Source of the DNA: Arenibacter sp. P308M17
GTDB lineage: Bacteria > Bacteroidota > Bacteroidia > Flavobacteriales > Flavobacteriaceae
Length of the DNA: 64,000 nt
Direction: 5' to 3'
NCBI RefSeq assembly: GCF_003426735.1
Contig: NZ_QVON01000001.1
Location: 186,001-250,000, forward strand
Positions 43,986 through 52,522 of this stretch are shown in pieces. The notes under the pieces are model-generated. The model made no database searches and was not told the origin of the DNA. It saw only the letters and a list, made by a program, of their open reading frames with translations. Every line of letters starts with the position of its first letter. Positions within the stretch are counted from its first letter, which is position 1. Position numbers and translations under genes: made by a program.

Positions 43986-45548
43986 ATGGCAACCCCCAGA
44001 GAACGATTCGCAGAAGCCCTTAGCTTTCTGAAAGGGTTACAGGACCAGGGTATAGTAGGAATTCATACCGATGATATTCCTAATGTAAAACACCGTCAAT
44101 TGCTTGTCAAAAATGGATTTTTACAGGAAGTCACCAAAGGATGGTATATTGCCACAGACCCCAATGGGAAAGATGGTGAAACCACAGCGTGGTATAGTTC
44201 ATATTGGGAATTTATAGCACGGTTTCTTAACCGAAAATATGGAGACGATTGGTCGCTTTCGGCAGACCAATCCTTATTGCTCCATGCCGGGAACCGGTCG
44301 GTGCCGCAGCAATTGCATATACGGTCGCCCAAGGGCAATAATAAGCCTACTCCGTTACCCTATAACACCTCCCTGTTCAATTTGAAGACCGATATACCTA
44401 CTTCGGAACAGACCATAATAGAAGAAGGCATCCGCATGTATAGTTTACAGGCCTCCCTCATTTATGCAGGGGTGTCGGTGTATACAAGCAATGCCATTGA
44501 TGCGCGTACCACGCTGTCGTTGATACGGGATGCTTCGGAATTATTGCCCATACTATTGGAAAACGGGCATACCACATTGGCTGGTCGATTGGCCGGGGCT
44601 TTTCGTAACATCCAACGTAACAGAATAGCCAACCAGATTATGGAAACCTTCAAACAGGCCGATTATGACATCCGGGAGGAAGATCCCTTTGATGCCAAAT
44701 TGGAATTGAAATTGTCGGCAAGGGAACGTTCTCCTTATGCCAACCGCATACGCCTGATATGGCTACAGATGCGTGGGGCTGTAATGGCCAATTTTCCCCA
44801 AGCCCCCGGCATACGGACCGACCATGAATCCTATATGAAGGACGTGGACGATATATACATAACGGATGCCTACCATTCCCTGTCCATTGAGCGCTATCGG
44901 GTGACCCCTGAGTTGATTCAAAAAGTGAGTTCCGGCGAATGGGACACCGAGGAAAACGAAGGGGACCGGAAACAACGGGATGCGATGGCAGCCCGGGGCT
45001 ATTATCAGGCTTTCCAATCCGTAAAGCGGAGCATCAAAGCCATATTGGAAGGAGCAAATGCAGGAACACAGGTCGATAAAGACCATGCCACATGGTACAG
45101 GCAGTTGTTCGACCCAAGTGTAACGGCAGGCCTGTTGAAGGCTTCCGACCTTTCCGGTTACCGCAATAGCCAAGTGTACATCGGAAACTCCAAACATGTT
45201 CCCCTAAATGTAGAAGCCATGCGCGATGCCATGCCCATACTATTTGAACTGTTGGAGGAAGAGTCCGAGGCTTCCGTGCGCGCCGTGCTGGGCCATTTTG
45301 TCTTTGTTTTTATCCACCCGTATATGGATGGCAACGGTCGTATGGGCAGATTCCTGATGAATACAATGCTGGCCTCCGGGGGCTATCCATGGACCGTAAT
45401 TCCCGTAGAAAAGCGGGATGAATATATGCAGGCATTGGAGGAAGCGAGTGTAAGACAGAACATCGAACCGTTTGCAAAATTCTTGGGAGATTTGGTCAAC
45501 GAAAGAATGAAAGGTAAAAATGCAGCGGAATTACCGAACAAAAAATAG
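43986..45548 (+). CDS. Fic family protein (AMP-transferase type) with N-terminal wHTH-like region
   Basis: The 520-residue protein has the intact Fic motif HPYMDGNGRMGR near residues 445-456, needed for transfer of AMP or another phosphate-linked group to a target hydroxyl. The region before it (about 290-440) has the Fic helical core. Where class II Fic proteins carry the inhibitory (S/T)xxxE(G/N), this one reads SLSIER near residue 298: the Glu is kept, the next residue is Arg. Residues 1-130 resemble an AbiEi-like winged helix (GIHTDDIPNVKHRQLLVKNGFLQ). The target is unknown. It stands alone beyond the island's right end. Confidence 0.9.
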   Translation: MATPRERFAEALSFLKGLQDQGIVGIHTDDIPNVKHRQLLVKNGFLQEVTKGWYIATDPNGKDGETTAWYSSYWEFIARFLNRKYGDDWSLSADQSLLLHAGNRSVPQQLHIRSPKGNNKPTPLPYNTSLFNLKTDIPTSEQTIIEEGIRMYSLQASLIYAGVSVYTSNAIDARTTLSLIRDASELLPILLENGHTTLAGRLAGAFRNIQRNRIANQIMETFKQADYDIREEDPFDAKLELKLSARERSPYANRIRLIWLQMRGAVMANFPQAPGIRTDHESYMKDVDDIYITDAYHSLSIERYRVTPELIQKVSSGEWDTEENEGDRKQRDAMAARGYYQAFQSVKRSIKAILEGANAGTQVDKDHATWYRQLFDPSVTAGLLKASDLSGYRNSQVYIGNSKHVPLNVEAMRDAMPILFELLEEESEASVRAVLGHFVFVFIHPYMDGNGRMGRFLMNTMLASGGYPWTVIPVEKRDEYMQALEEASVRQNIEPFAKFLGDLVNERMKGKNAAELPNKK

Positions 45549-45639
45549 CCACATTATATTATTTGAAATCATTTGATTAAAGTTACCGTATAGAAAGCAT
45601 AAAACGCTCCCGTCGATGTCCTAATTACAAAACACTGGA

Positions 45640-48627
45640 ATGAAACTCCAAGAACAAATACAGCTCTTAAAACTCTTGTTCAAAGGACGAGACGATGTAT
45701 TTGCCTTGCGATGGGAAAAGGGTAATAAAAGTAGCTACATGCCTGCCTATCATTACGACCCCTATATGTACCGCCTACACAAGCAGAAAGGAGGAACATT
45801 CAGTAATTATAAAGACAAGACCTATTTAAAATTAGATGGCCATCAATTATCAAAACATATAAAAGGCGAGCAATTTATTGGTGTTTATCCGCTTTTAAAG
45901 GATAACACCTCTTGGTTTATCGTGGCCGATTTTGACAAGAAAGACTGGAAAGAGCAATCCGTCAAAGCCATAGGTATTTGTAAGGAAAATGGAATTCCTG
46001 CTTATTTGGAACGTTCACGTTCCGGAAATGGCGGACATGTATGGGTGTTTTTTGAACAACCATACCTGGCTACAAAAAGCAGAAAGATTATATTGAAACT
46101 TTTTGAGCAAGCGGGCATTTTTTCGCTATTTGATAAGAACACAAGTTTTGACAGACTGTTTCCAAATCAGGATTATCTATCGGGAAAAGGGTTTGGAAAC
46201 TTGATTGCCCTTCCACTTCAGGGAACAGCTTTTCAATATGGAAATTCCTGTTTTATCGATCTCGAAACATTTTCACCTATCCAAAATCAATGGCAATTTT
46301 TAAAAGCCATCAAAAAAGTTTCGACCATTCATTTGGATAAGGTTTTACAAGCATTATCCAATCAAAAAGAAGAAGCAAGAGTTCTTTTCAAAAACAGCAT
46401 TTCCAGTTCTGGAAGATTGCATATTATCTTGAAGAGCAGTGTTATAATCAATCGAAGAGGCTTAATCCCACCAATAGTCGATTTTCTAAAAGAACATTTG
46501 AATTTTTTCAATGCCAATTATGCGATTAAAAAAAATACTGGAAGAAGTACTTGGAAAACGGAGCGGTATTTCAAACTTATCGATGAAACCGAGAACACCA
46601 TTGAAATTCCAAGAGGGTTTATAGGAAACTTGGTTCGGTTTTGTAAGCAACAACATATTGATTATGAATTTATAGATCAAAGAAAACAGTTGAATAAAGT
46701 TGGGTTTTCATCTACAATTCAATTGCTAAAACATCAATTCCATCCAGTAGAAACAGCGACAAAAAAAGATTTCGGAATCATTGTAGCCCCTCCGGGTTCG
46801 GGAAAAACAATTATTGGGCTGAAAATTATTGAGCATAAACAACAACCTGCATTAATCCTTACCCATAGAAAACAGATTGCCGACCAATGGACGGATAGAA
46901 TTGAAACATTCTTCGGTATTCCAAAAAGAGAAATCGGTAAAATAGGCCAAGGAAAGATGAAGATTGGTAAGCAGATAACAGTGGCATTGATTCAAACTTT
47001 GGCAAAGAAATTATCCAATGAAAATGATATGGGAAAATTGGCATCTGCTTTTGGCACCATTATCATTGACGAATGCCATCATATTCCAGCTAAATCCTTT
47101 CGGAAGGTTATCCATAAACTTTCTCCTTATTATCAATATGGGTTAACGGCTACCCCTTTTCGGAAAAACAATGATGAAAAACTATTTTTCGTCTATTTGG
47201 GAAATATCATTTCTGAAATCAAGCCCCAAGAAATTGAACATTACAAAAAAGCACGGGTTGTAATTCGGGAAACCAACCTTAATGTTCCCTTTAACTCAAA
47301 AACTGACAATTTTGAAACCCTTTCCAAAATATTGGTCCACGATTCCGAAAGGAATAAACTGATTTTAAGCGATGTTCAAGATGAACTGAACAAAGGTAGA
47401 AAAGTAGTAATAATCACAGAGCGAAAGGAACACATCCAAACGCTGCATCAGTATCTGAAAAATCAATACGAAGTTGTTCCGATTTCCGGTGATGACAATG
47501 TAAATTCACGTGCCATGAAATGGAAAAGCATCGAGCAGGACAACTATCAAACTATTATCACTACTGGGCAATTTTTTGGTGAAGGAGTGGATATTCAAAG
47601 TATATCCTGCTTATTTTTGGTCTATCCGTTTGCCTTTAAGGGCAAACTAATCCAATATATAGGAAGGGTACAACGTTCTGAATTAACACCTATTATTTAT
47701 GATTATCGAGATAAACAAATCCCATATTTGAACAGGCTCTTTTTAAAACGGAACACTTACTACCGAAATCTAGACCGACAAGCTACCTTATTTGAGGATT
47801 TACAGGAAACCATTGAAAACAGAATGCCTCTAAGTGACATCGATAAGATTATCAAAATCGCAATCCATGATTTGGATTTTCATTACGGGATGGTCTGTTT
47901 TTCGTATAAACTATCAAATGGTGTTTCACTTAAATTTGAAATCGAGAATGAAGAAGTACAGCCAGAATTCGAGGTGTTAAAGCCTTACTTTTCCAAAGTT
48001 CTAAATTCAAAATCCGTTAAAGTTCGTATACATGTTGGATTTGAAAATGATGTAGTTGTTTCACAACTGGCCACTTCGGAAGATATTGACCATATCAATA
48101 AAGAAATAGTGGATAGTGTAAAATTTCAGTTTATTGAACAAAAGTTTATTAGGAGTGGAAAGTTTGTAAATAAAGAGGATATTGAAGAAGCTCCTAAAAC
48201 AATAGGTTCTTTCTTTGGTTCTGAAGAAAATTTACTGGAAAGCCTATTGAAAAACAGCAAGTATGTCCACCATAAGCAGTTATTGTATCTAGCAAAACAG
48301 CATCAGAATAAAAAGCTGAAAATTAGGTTTGTTTTAAATCCATTTTCATTCGTTTTCCTTTTAGAGGGAGAACAAAAATTTTACATTGTTTTGGAAACAT
48401 TAGACACCAAAGAGGCGACCTATGTTTGGCATCTTTCGAAAGAACATTCTTTTTTCAAAATAGAATTGGAACGCATCAACCGGAAATTGAACTGGATACG
48501 TAAAAATGGGCGCCAATCATTTTTGGAAACCAAAAGCGAAAATTTCAGTAGGATAATCCATGACTATAGCGAAGATAAAAAAGGGTTCTATAAATGGAAG
48601 AATGCTTTGGAGGAAAGGTTAGTCTAA
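45640..48627 (+). CDS. TOTE-type archaeo-eukaryotic primase fused to SF2 helicase
   Basis: The 995-residue protein combines an N-terminal AEP primase domain with an SF2 helicase. AEP motifs: WFIVADFD (metal-binding DxD, residues about 92-99), RSGNGGHVWVFF (about 128-139) and GNLIALPLQG near 190. Helicase motifs: APPGSGKT near 384, IIIDECHH near 475, YGLTATPF near 505, QYIGRVQR near 680. The C-terminal 230 residues are unassigned. The fusion matches TOTE conflict-system proteins described by comparative genomics. It probably acts on nucleic acid of invading elements; the mechanism is unproven. It has no companion gene in the same transcript; the Fic gene ends 91 bp upstream. Confidence 0.88.
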   Translation: MKLQEQIQLLKLLFKGRDDVFALRWEKGNKSSYMPAYHYDPYMYRLHKQKGGTFSNYKDKTYLKLDGHQLSKHIKGEQFIGVYPLLKDNTSWFIVADFDKKDWKEQSVKAIGICKENGIPAYLERSRSGNGGHVWVFFEQPYLATKSRKIILKLFEQAGIFSLFDKNTSFDRLFPNQDYLSGKGFGNLIALPLQGTAFQYGNSCFIDLETFSPIQNQWQFLKAIKKVSTIHLDKVLQALSNQKEEARVLFKNSISSSGRLHIILKSSVIINRRGLIPPIVDFLKEHLNFFNANYAIKKNTGRSTWKTERYFKLIDETENTIEIPRGFIGNLVRFCKQQHIDYEFIDQRKQLNKVGFSSTIQLLKHQFHPVETATKKDFGIIVAPPGSGKTIIGLKIIEHKQQPALILTHRKQIADQWTDRIETFFGIPKREIGKIGQGKMKIGKQITVALIQTLAKKLSNENDMGKLASAFGTIIIDECHHIPAKSFRKVIHKLSPYYQYGLTATPFRKNNDEKLFFVYLGNIISEIKPQEIEHYKKARVVIRETNLNVPFNSKTDNFETLSKILVHDSERNKLILSDVQDELNKGRKVVIITERKEHIQTLHQYLKNQYEVVPISGDDNVNSRAMKWKSIEQDNYQTIITTGQFFGEGVDIQSISCLFLVYPFAFKGKLIQYIGRVQRSELTPIIYDYRDKQIPYLNRLFLKRNTYYRNLDRQATLFEDLQETIENRMPLSDIDKIIKIAIHDLDFHYGMVCFSYKLSNGVSLKFEIENEEVQPEFEVLKPYFSKVLNSKSVKVRIHVGFENDVVVSQLATSEDIDHINKEIVDSVKFQFIEQKFIRSGKFVNKEDIEEAPKTIGSFFGSEENLLESLLKNSKYVHHKQLLYLAKQHQNKKLKIRFVLNPFSFVFLLEGEQKFYIVLETLDTKEATYVWHLSKEHSFFKIELERINRKLNWIRKNGRQSFLETKSENFSRIIHDYSEDKKGFYKWKNALEERLV

Positions 48628-48662
48628 TAATTGTGCGCTTATAAAACTTACGGTTAAATAGA

Positions 48663-48693
48663 TTGTTTTAATATTTAACAAAGTTTATATTTG
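48663..48693 (+). promoter_or_regulatory. Strong-looking promoter without an obvious gene
   Basis: TTG (48663-48665), 20-bp spacer, TATATTTG (48686-48693), followed by GCACC as in front of tRNA genes. Downstream to 48812 there is no open frame or tRNA, so it drives an unknown RNA or is orphaned. Confidence 0.5.
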
Positions 48694-48812
48694 CACCGTC
48701 AGAAAGTAAAGCAATTTATTTTGAGTTCATTGAAGTATCGTCAACAAATCGGATAACAGTTGTCTCTTTAAGACTGTAACTGGTTGATATATAAAGAATT
48801 ACGTGGTTGGGT

Positions 48813-49034
48813 TCAAACTCTGCCACAAACATTCAGGGTGATACGGAATATCCAGGTGGACAATGAGGAGTTGGACTTAAAATTGGGCATTGATTGCCAT
48901 ATTTGGATCAATACTTCTTGGAAAAGGTCTTTGGTATCTTCAGCATCTTTAGAGTAAGCGTAACAAATTCTCAGCACCTTTTGCTCATTTTGTTCCAATG
49001 CCTCTAGAAAAGTGGTTTCAAATTCTTTGACCAT
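48813..49034 (-). pseudogene. Truncated ECF sigma factor (region 2 only)
   Basis: 73 residues with a normal sigma-70 region 2: QKVLRICYAYSKDAEDTKDLFQEVLIQIWQSMPNFKSNSSLSTWIFRITLNV. The frame stops just behind, so region 4 (promoter -35 recognition) is missing, and nothing downstream restores it. Probably a gene broken by a past insertion or deletion near 48810-48820. ECF factors next to TonB receptors would normally regulate them. Confidence 0.75.
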
Positions 49035-49293
49035 TCTTATATTTTGTCTATATTACTTTAGTTACAAGAGCTCTAAAAATATGACACTTTGGTCATCTTT
49101 TTTTAAGTTATATGCCAAATGCCTTCAGATGTTGGGCTCAAGTGCGATATAGATATCCGCAACATCTTCGGTTGTTTTAAGCAGTGGTTTACTGATTTAC
49201 TGGTCTTCAGTTTCATTGGCCGTTTTATTTATTCGTTTTGGTAATTTAATTTGTATTGCTAACCTCCCTTCAAATTACATTCTTTTCCCATTG

Positions 49294-49638
49294 TTATTGT
49301 AACCCTTCCCTCAATTTTTCCTCCCTATAATAAAGATTGAGATGGTCCATAAGTTCTTCCTCTCCCTGGGGCATTAACCGGTTGGCAATTGTCAATATTT
49401 GGCGGAGATACTCTTTTTCATATCGTTCATTGATGTCATCGTACAATTCCGGGTCGATCACCTTCTTGGCAAGGTAGAGCATGACACGTACTGTTAGTAA
49501 GAGATCCAGGTGGTTGTCCACATAAAAGAAGCTTACTTCATATTTATTGTTAAAGAGGGGGTGGGGCTTTAGGGTAGGGTGATGGTCCTTCGCCTGATAT
49601 TTTAGGCTATTGATCAGTTTTTCTTCGTTCGGGTTCAT
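49294..49638 (-). CDS. Unknown protein, paralogue of its neighbour
   Basis: 114 residues, helical, no signal or membrane segment. It resembles the adjoining 104-residue protein: DNHLDLLLTVRVMLYLAKKV against DNNDLLLNIASLLEVCVFAL, and ANRLMPQGEEELMDHLNLYY against LNILPHSQMDFMDYVTEKL. The pair overlaps by 4 bp and must be co-translated. No family recognised. Possibly the two form a heterodimer. The gap on its left (49035-49293) shows no gene. Confidence 0.68.
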   Translation of the reverse strand: MNPNEEKLINSLKYQAKDHHPTLKPHPLFNNKYEVSFFYVDNHLDLLLTVRVMLYLAKKVIDPELYDDINERYEKEYLRQILTIANRLMPQGEEELMDHLNLYYREEKLREGLQ

Positions 49639-49949
49639 AGGTGTTGATTTTTAGGTGATTTTGTTTTGGTATGGTCCAAACCGTTCAGCTTTTCGGTCAC
49701 ATAGTCCATAAAATCCATTTGACTGTGGGGCAGTATATTGAGGACCAGTTCCAGCACCCTGCAAACGCTGTCGTGTTTGGTTACATTTTGATGGTTTGGG
49801 AACAAGAGCATTCCGTTCCCGTCCAGGGCAAATACACATACTTCCAGAAGGCTGGCGATGTTCAATAGAAGATCATTGTTGTCCCTTATCTTCAGGGAGA
49901 CCTTATAATTTCCTGATGGATTGCCTGGATCCCGATTTAATAGCCCCAT
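49635..49949 (-). CDS. Unknown protein, first of a paralogous overlapping pair
   Basis: 104 residues, mostly helical, with beta-type sequence at the start (GNYKVSLKIRDNNDLLLNI). Its C-terminal half, VCRVLELVLNILPHSQMDFMDY, matches the same part of the following gene product, so the two arose by duplication. The start is ATG 49949; an upstream frame extension has no other good start. The genes are divergent from the siderophore-type TonB receptor at 50095 with a 145-bp shared promoter region. Confidence 0.65.
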   Translation of the reverse strand: MGLLNRDPGNPSGNYKVSLKIRDNNDLLLNIASLLEVCVFALDGNGMLLFPNHQNVTKHDSVCRVLELVLNILPHSQMDFMDYVTEKLNGLDHTKTKSPKNQHL

Positions 49950-50043
49950 CAGATTTTGGTGCAGTCTATGGATGTCGTTCAGGGTCTTAAGATTGTTTTT
50001 TATCTAAAGTCTGTATGAATCATATAATATCTTTTATTCATAT

Positions 50044-50075
50044 TTGGTCTAAATAAGAATAAATGCGTATCATTG
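50044..50075 (+). promoter_or_regulatory. Probable promoter of the siderophore-type receptor
   Basis: TTG (50044-50046), 21-bp spacer, TATCATTG (50068-50075; one mismatch to TAnnTTTG), followed by GCACC. The spacer contains GTCTAAATAAGAATAAAT, an AT-rich element that could bind an iron repressor; this is not certain. Confidence 0.5.
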
Positions 50076-50094
50076 CACCTTAAAAAAATTATCC

Positions 50095-52521
50095 ATGAAA
50101 AAATTCTATTTCTCATTAACTCTCTTTTTCCTTATTCAAAACATATTGATTGCGCAAGCTACTTTAAAAGGAAGGGTACTTGATCAAGAAGGGGCACCGC
50201 TAATGGGCGCCAATATTATGGTTGCCGAAAACGAGGGTACCATTGCCGATTACGAAGGAAACTATACTATTCAGAACCTTTCACCTGGAACCCATACGAT
50301 AAAAGTAACTTTTATAGGTTTTATTCCACTGAGCCGAACCATAACAGTTATCGATAAAGAGAGTGCAACCTTAGATGTTGTCCTAGTTGCTGCCAGTGAA
50401 CAATTGCAAGAGGTTGAGATAACAGGAAGAAGGGAAAAATCATATAAGAACAATCTAACGTTTGCCGCAACCAAGACCGCTACGGCCATTAAAGACATCC
50501 CTCAGGCGGTAAGTTATGTGACCAAAGAAGTCTTTGCAGATCAACAGGCATTTCGGGTAAACGATGTTATAAAAAACATTAGTGGTGTTAATATGTATTC
50601 CTATTATGATGATTTCACCTTCCGTGGATTCCGTTCTGGTGACACCTATATCAATGGCCTTCGGGTTGTGGGGTTATTTGGCCCTGAACCCTTACTGGCC
50701 AATATTGAAAGGGTAGAAGTTATAAAAGGACCGGCATCGGCCATGTTTGGGAATTCGATTCCTGGGGGTATTATGAATAGGGTTACCAAAAAACCCTTGG
50801 CAGAAGATCGGAAAGCAATTAATTTCACTTTAGGAAGTTTTAATACCCTTAGGACCACTGCCGATTTCACGGGTCCCATAAACGAAAAAGAAACCTTGCT
50901 ATACCGACTTAATTTAGCGTACGAAAACTCGGATTCTTTCAGGGATCTTCAGGAATATAAGTCCTATGTGATTGCTCCTTCCATTTCATTCTTGCCTACG
51001 GATAGGACCCGTATTAATTTTGACCTGGTCATCACCAATTTTGATGGAAAATTGGATCGTGGGCAACCTATTTTTGGGGCTACGGCCGGGACAGATATTT
51101 ACGCTACCCCTATTTCTTTTGCTATAGGACAGACCAGCGATTTTCATAAAAGCGATGTTGTGTATTCCACTCTTTCCTTAAATCACGAATTCACCGATAA
51201 TCTTTCTTTTAATGCCTCTTATATCAAGTATCTTTTTGATGAGGATCTGGAAGAACACCGTACCTCCAATCAATTTGCCATTGATGCCAATGGGAATCCT
51301 ATCCCAACTTTAATGGGAATGCAAGTGATTACGCGACAAGGGCAGACCATTGCCGATAACCTTTCTACCTATTTTGTTTATAAGGCCAAAACAGGAAATC
51401 TTGAACATAAAATAGTGGCTGGGTTTGATTATAATGAACAAAAGCAACCTGTTGGTAATGCACAGTCTTTTGCAAGAGGATATCTTTTAGAGGGTGGTGG
51501 TGCATCGAACAGTGCCGCAGATTTTGACAATTTCCTTAGGGATGCAAACGGTAATCCTGTACCCAATGTGCCGCATTTTGATTTACAGAACCCTACCTAT
51601 AATGTTGCTAGACTTAGTGATTATATATTCACCAATTCTCCTTCAGATCCTACAAAATATTACTCTTATGGTTTCTATATCCAAGATCAAATTAAATGGA
51701 ACAAGTTTCAGCTATTGTTGGGTGGAAGACAGGAATATTATAACGATGTTTCCAATTTTGACCAACCCGAAGAAGAGATTACCACCCAAAATAAATTTCT
51801 TCCCCGTATTGGCTTCGTCTATTCGGCCACTCCAAATATGAACTTATATGGGACCTATACAGAAAGTTTTCAGCCCCAAGGTGTGGCATCTTTAAACAAC
51901 CCCCAAGCTGGCGGACCTTTTGATCCAGTAAATGCCTTTATGCTGGAAACAGGAGCGAAGGGGGAATTTTTCAACAATAAATTAGCGGCCAATCTTGCCA
52001 TATATTATATAGAAAACAACAACATTCTGATCAATGCCAATGATACCAATAATCCCGAATTGCTCCGTCAGCGTGGACAGGAGGAATCTAAAGGGATTGA
52101 ACTGGACATTAACGGACGTATTCTGCCCAACTTGAGCATCACCGCTAATTATGCCTATAACGAGGCAACGATTACCGAAAGTGATATTTTGGATGAAATA
52201 GGAACTAGCAAAGAGAACGCCCCATTGCATCAAGGAGGAATTTTTGGGAAATATAGTTTTCTTTATGGGAAATTAAAAGGCATTGGTCTTACCTTGGGAA
52301 GCAATTTTGTAGGGGAACGCAACACTATGGAACCAACGCTTCAACTGCCTTCTTATATGGTTATGGATGCAGGGGTTTCGTATGAAGTGGATAAATTTAG
52401 CATTCGCTTTTTGGTCAATAACCTCACGGACAAGACCCATTGGGTAGGAGGGTATAGTTATACCCGTTTATATCCTGGAACGCCAAGAAATTATCTGTTA
52501 AGTGTGGGGTATACCTTCTAA
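50095..52521 (+). CDS. TonB-dependent siderophore-type receptor
   Basis: The 808-residue protein has a signal peptide (KKFYFSLTLFFLIQNILIAQA), a carboxypeptidase-regulatory-like domain (LKGRVLDQEGAPLMGANIM), a plug with SYVTKEVFADQQAFRVNDV, FTFRGFRSGDTYINGLR and VEVIKGPASAMFGNSIPGG, and a barrel ending in YLLSVGYTF. Plug motifs are those of siderophore receptors of the FhuA/FpvA group. It imports ferric siderophores across the outer membrane. It is followed by a PepSY-type membrane protein in the same transcript, a combination usual for siderophore uptake and reduction. Confidence 0.9.
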   Translation: MKKFYFSLTLFFLIQNILIAQATLKGRVLDQEGAPLMGANIMVAENEGTIADYEGNYTIQNLSPGTHTIKVTFIGFIPLSRTITVIDKESATLDVVLVAASEQLQEVEITGRREKSYKNNLTFAATKTATAIKDIPQAVSYVTKEVFADQQAFRVNDVIKNISGVNMYSYYDDFTFRGFRSGDTYINGLRVVGLFGPEPLLANIERVEVIKGPASAMFGNSIPGGIMNRVTKKPLAEDRKAINFTLGSFNTLRTTADFTGPINEKETLLYRLNLAYENSDSFRDLQEYKSYVIAPSISFLPTDRTRINFDLVITNFDGKLDRGQPIFGATAGTDIYATPISFAIGQTSDFHKSDVVYSTLSLNHEFTDNLSFNASYIKYLFDEDLEEHRTSNQFAIDANGNPIPTLMGMQVITRQGQTIADNLSTYFVYKAKTGNLEHKIVAGFDYNEQKQPVGNAQSFARGYLLEGGGASNSAADFDNFLRDANGNPVPNVPHFDLQNPTYNVARLSDYIFTNSPSDPTKYYSYGFYIQDQIKWNKFQLLLGGRQEYYNDVSNFDQPEEEITTQNKFLPRIGFVYSATPNMNLYGTYTESFQPQGVASLNNPQAGGPFDPVNAFMLETGAKGEFFNNKLAANLAIYYIENNNILINANDTNNPELLRQRGQEESKGIELDINGRILPNLSITANYAYNEATITESDILDEIGTSKENAPLHQGGIFGKYSFLYGKLKGIGLTLGSNFVGERNTMEPTLQLPSYMVMDAGVSYEVDKFSIRFLVNNLTDKTHWVGGYSYTRLYPGTPRNYLLSVGYTF

Positions 52522-52522
52522 A

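Noticed and set aside
48795-48820. tRNA-like 3' end (GGTTGGGTTCAAACTC)
   Set aside because: The T-stem does not pair and no D or anticodon arm precedes it.
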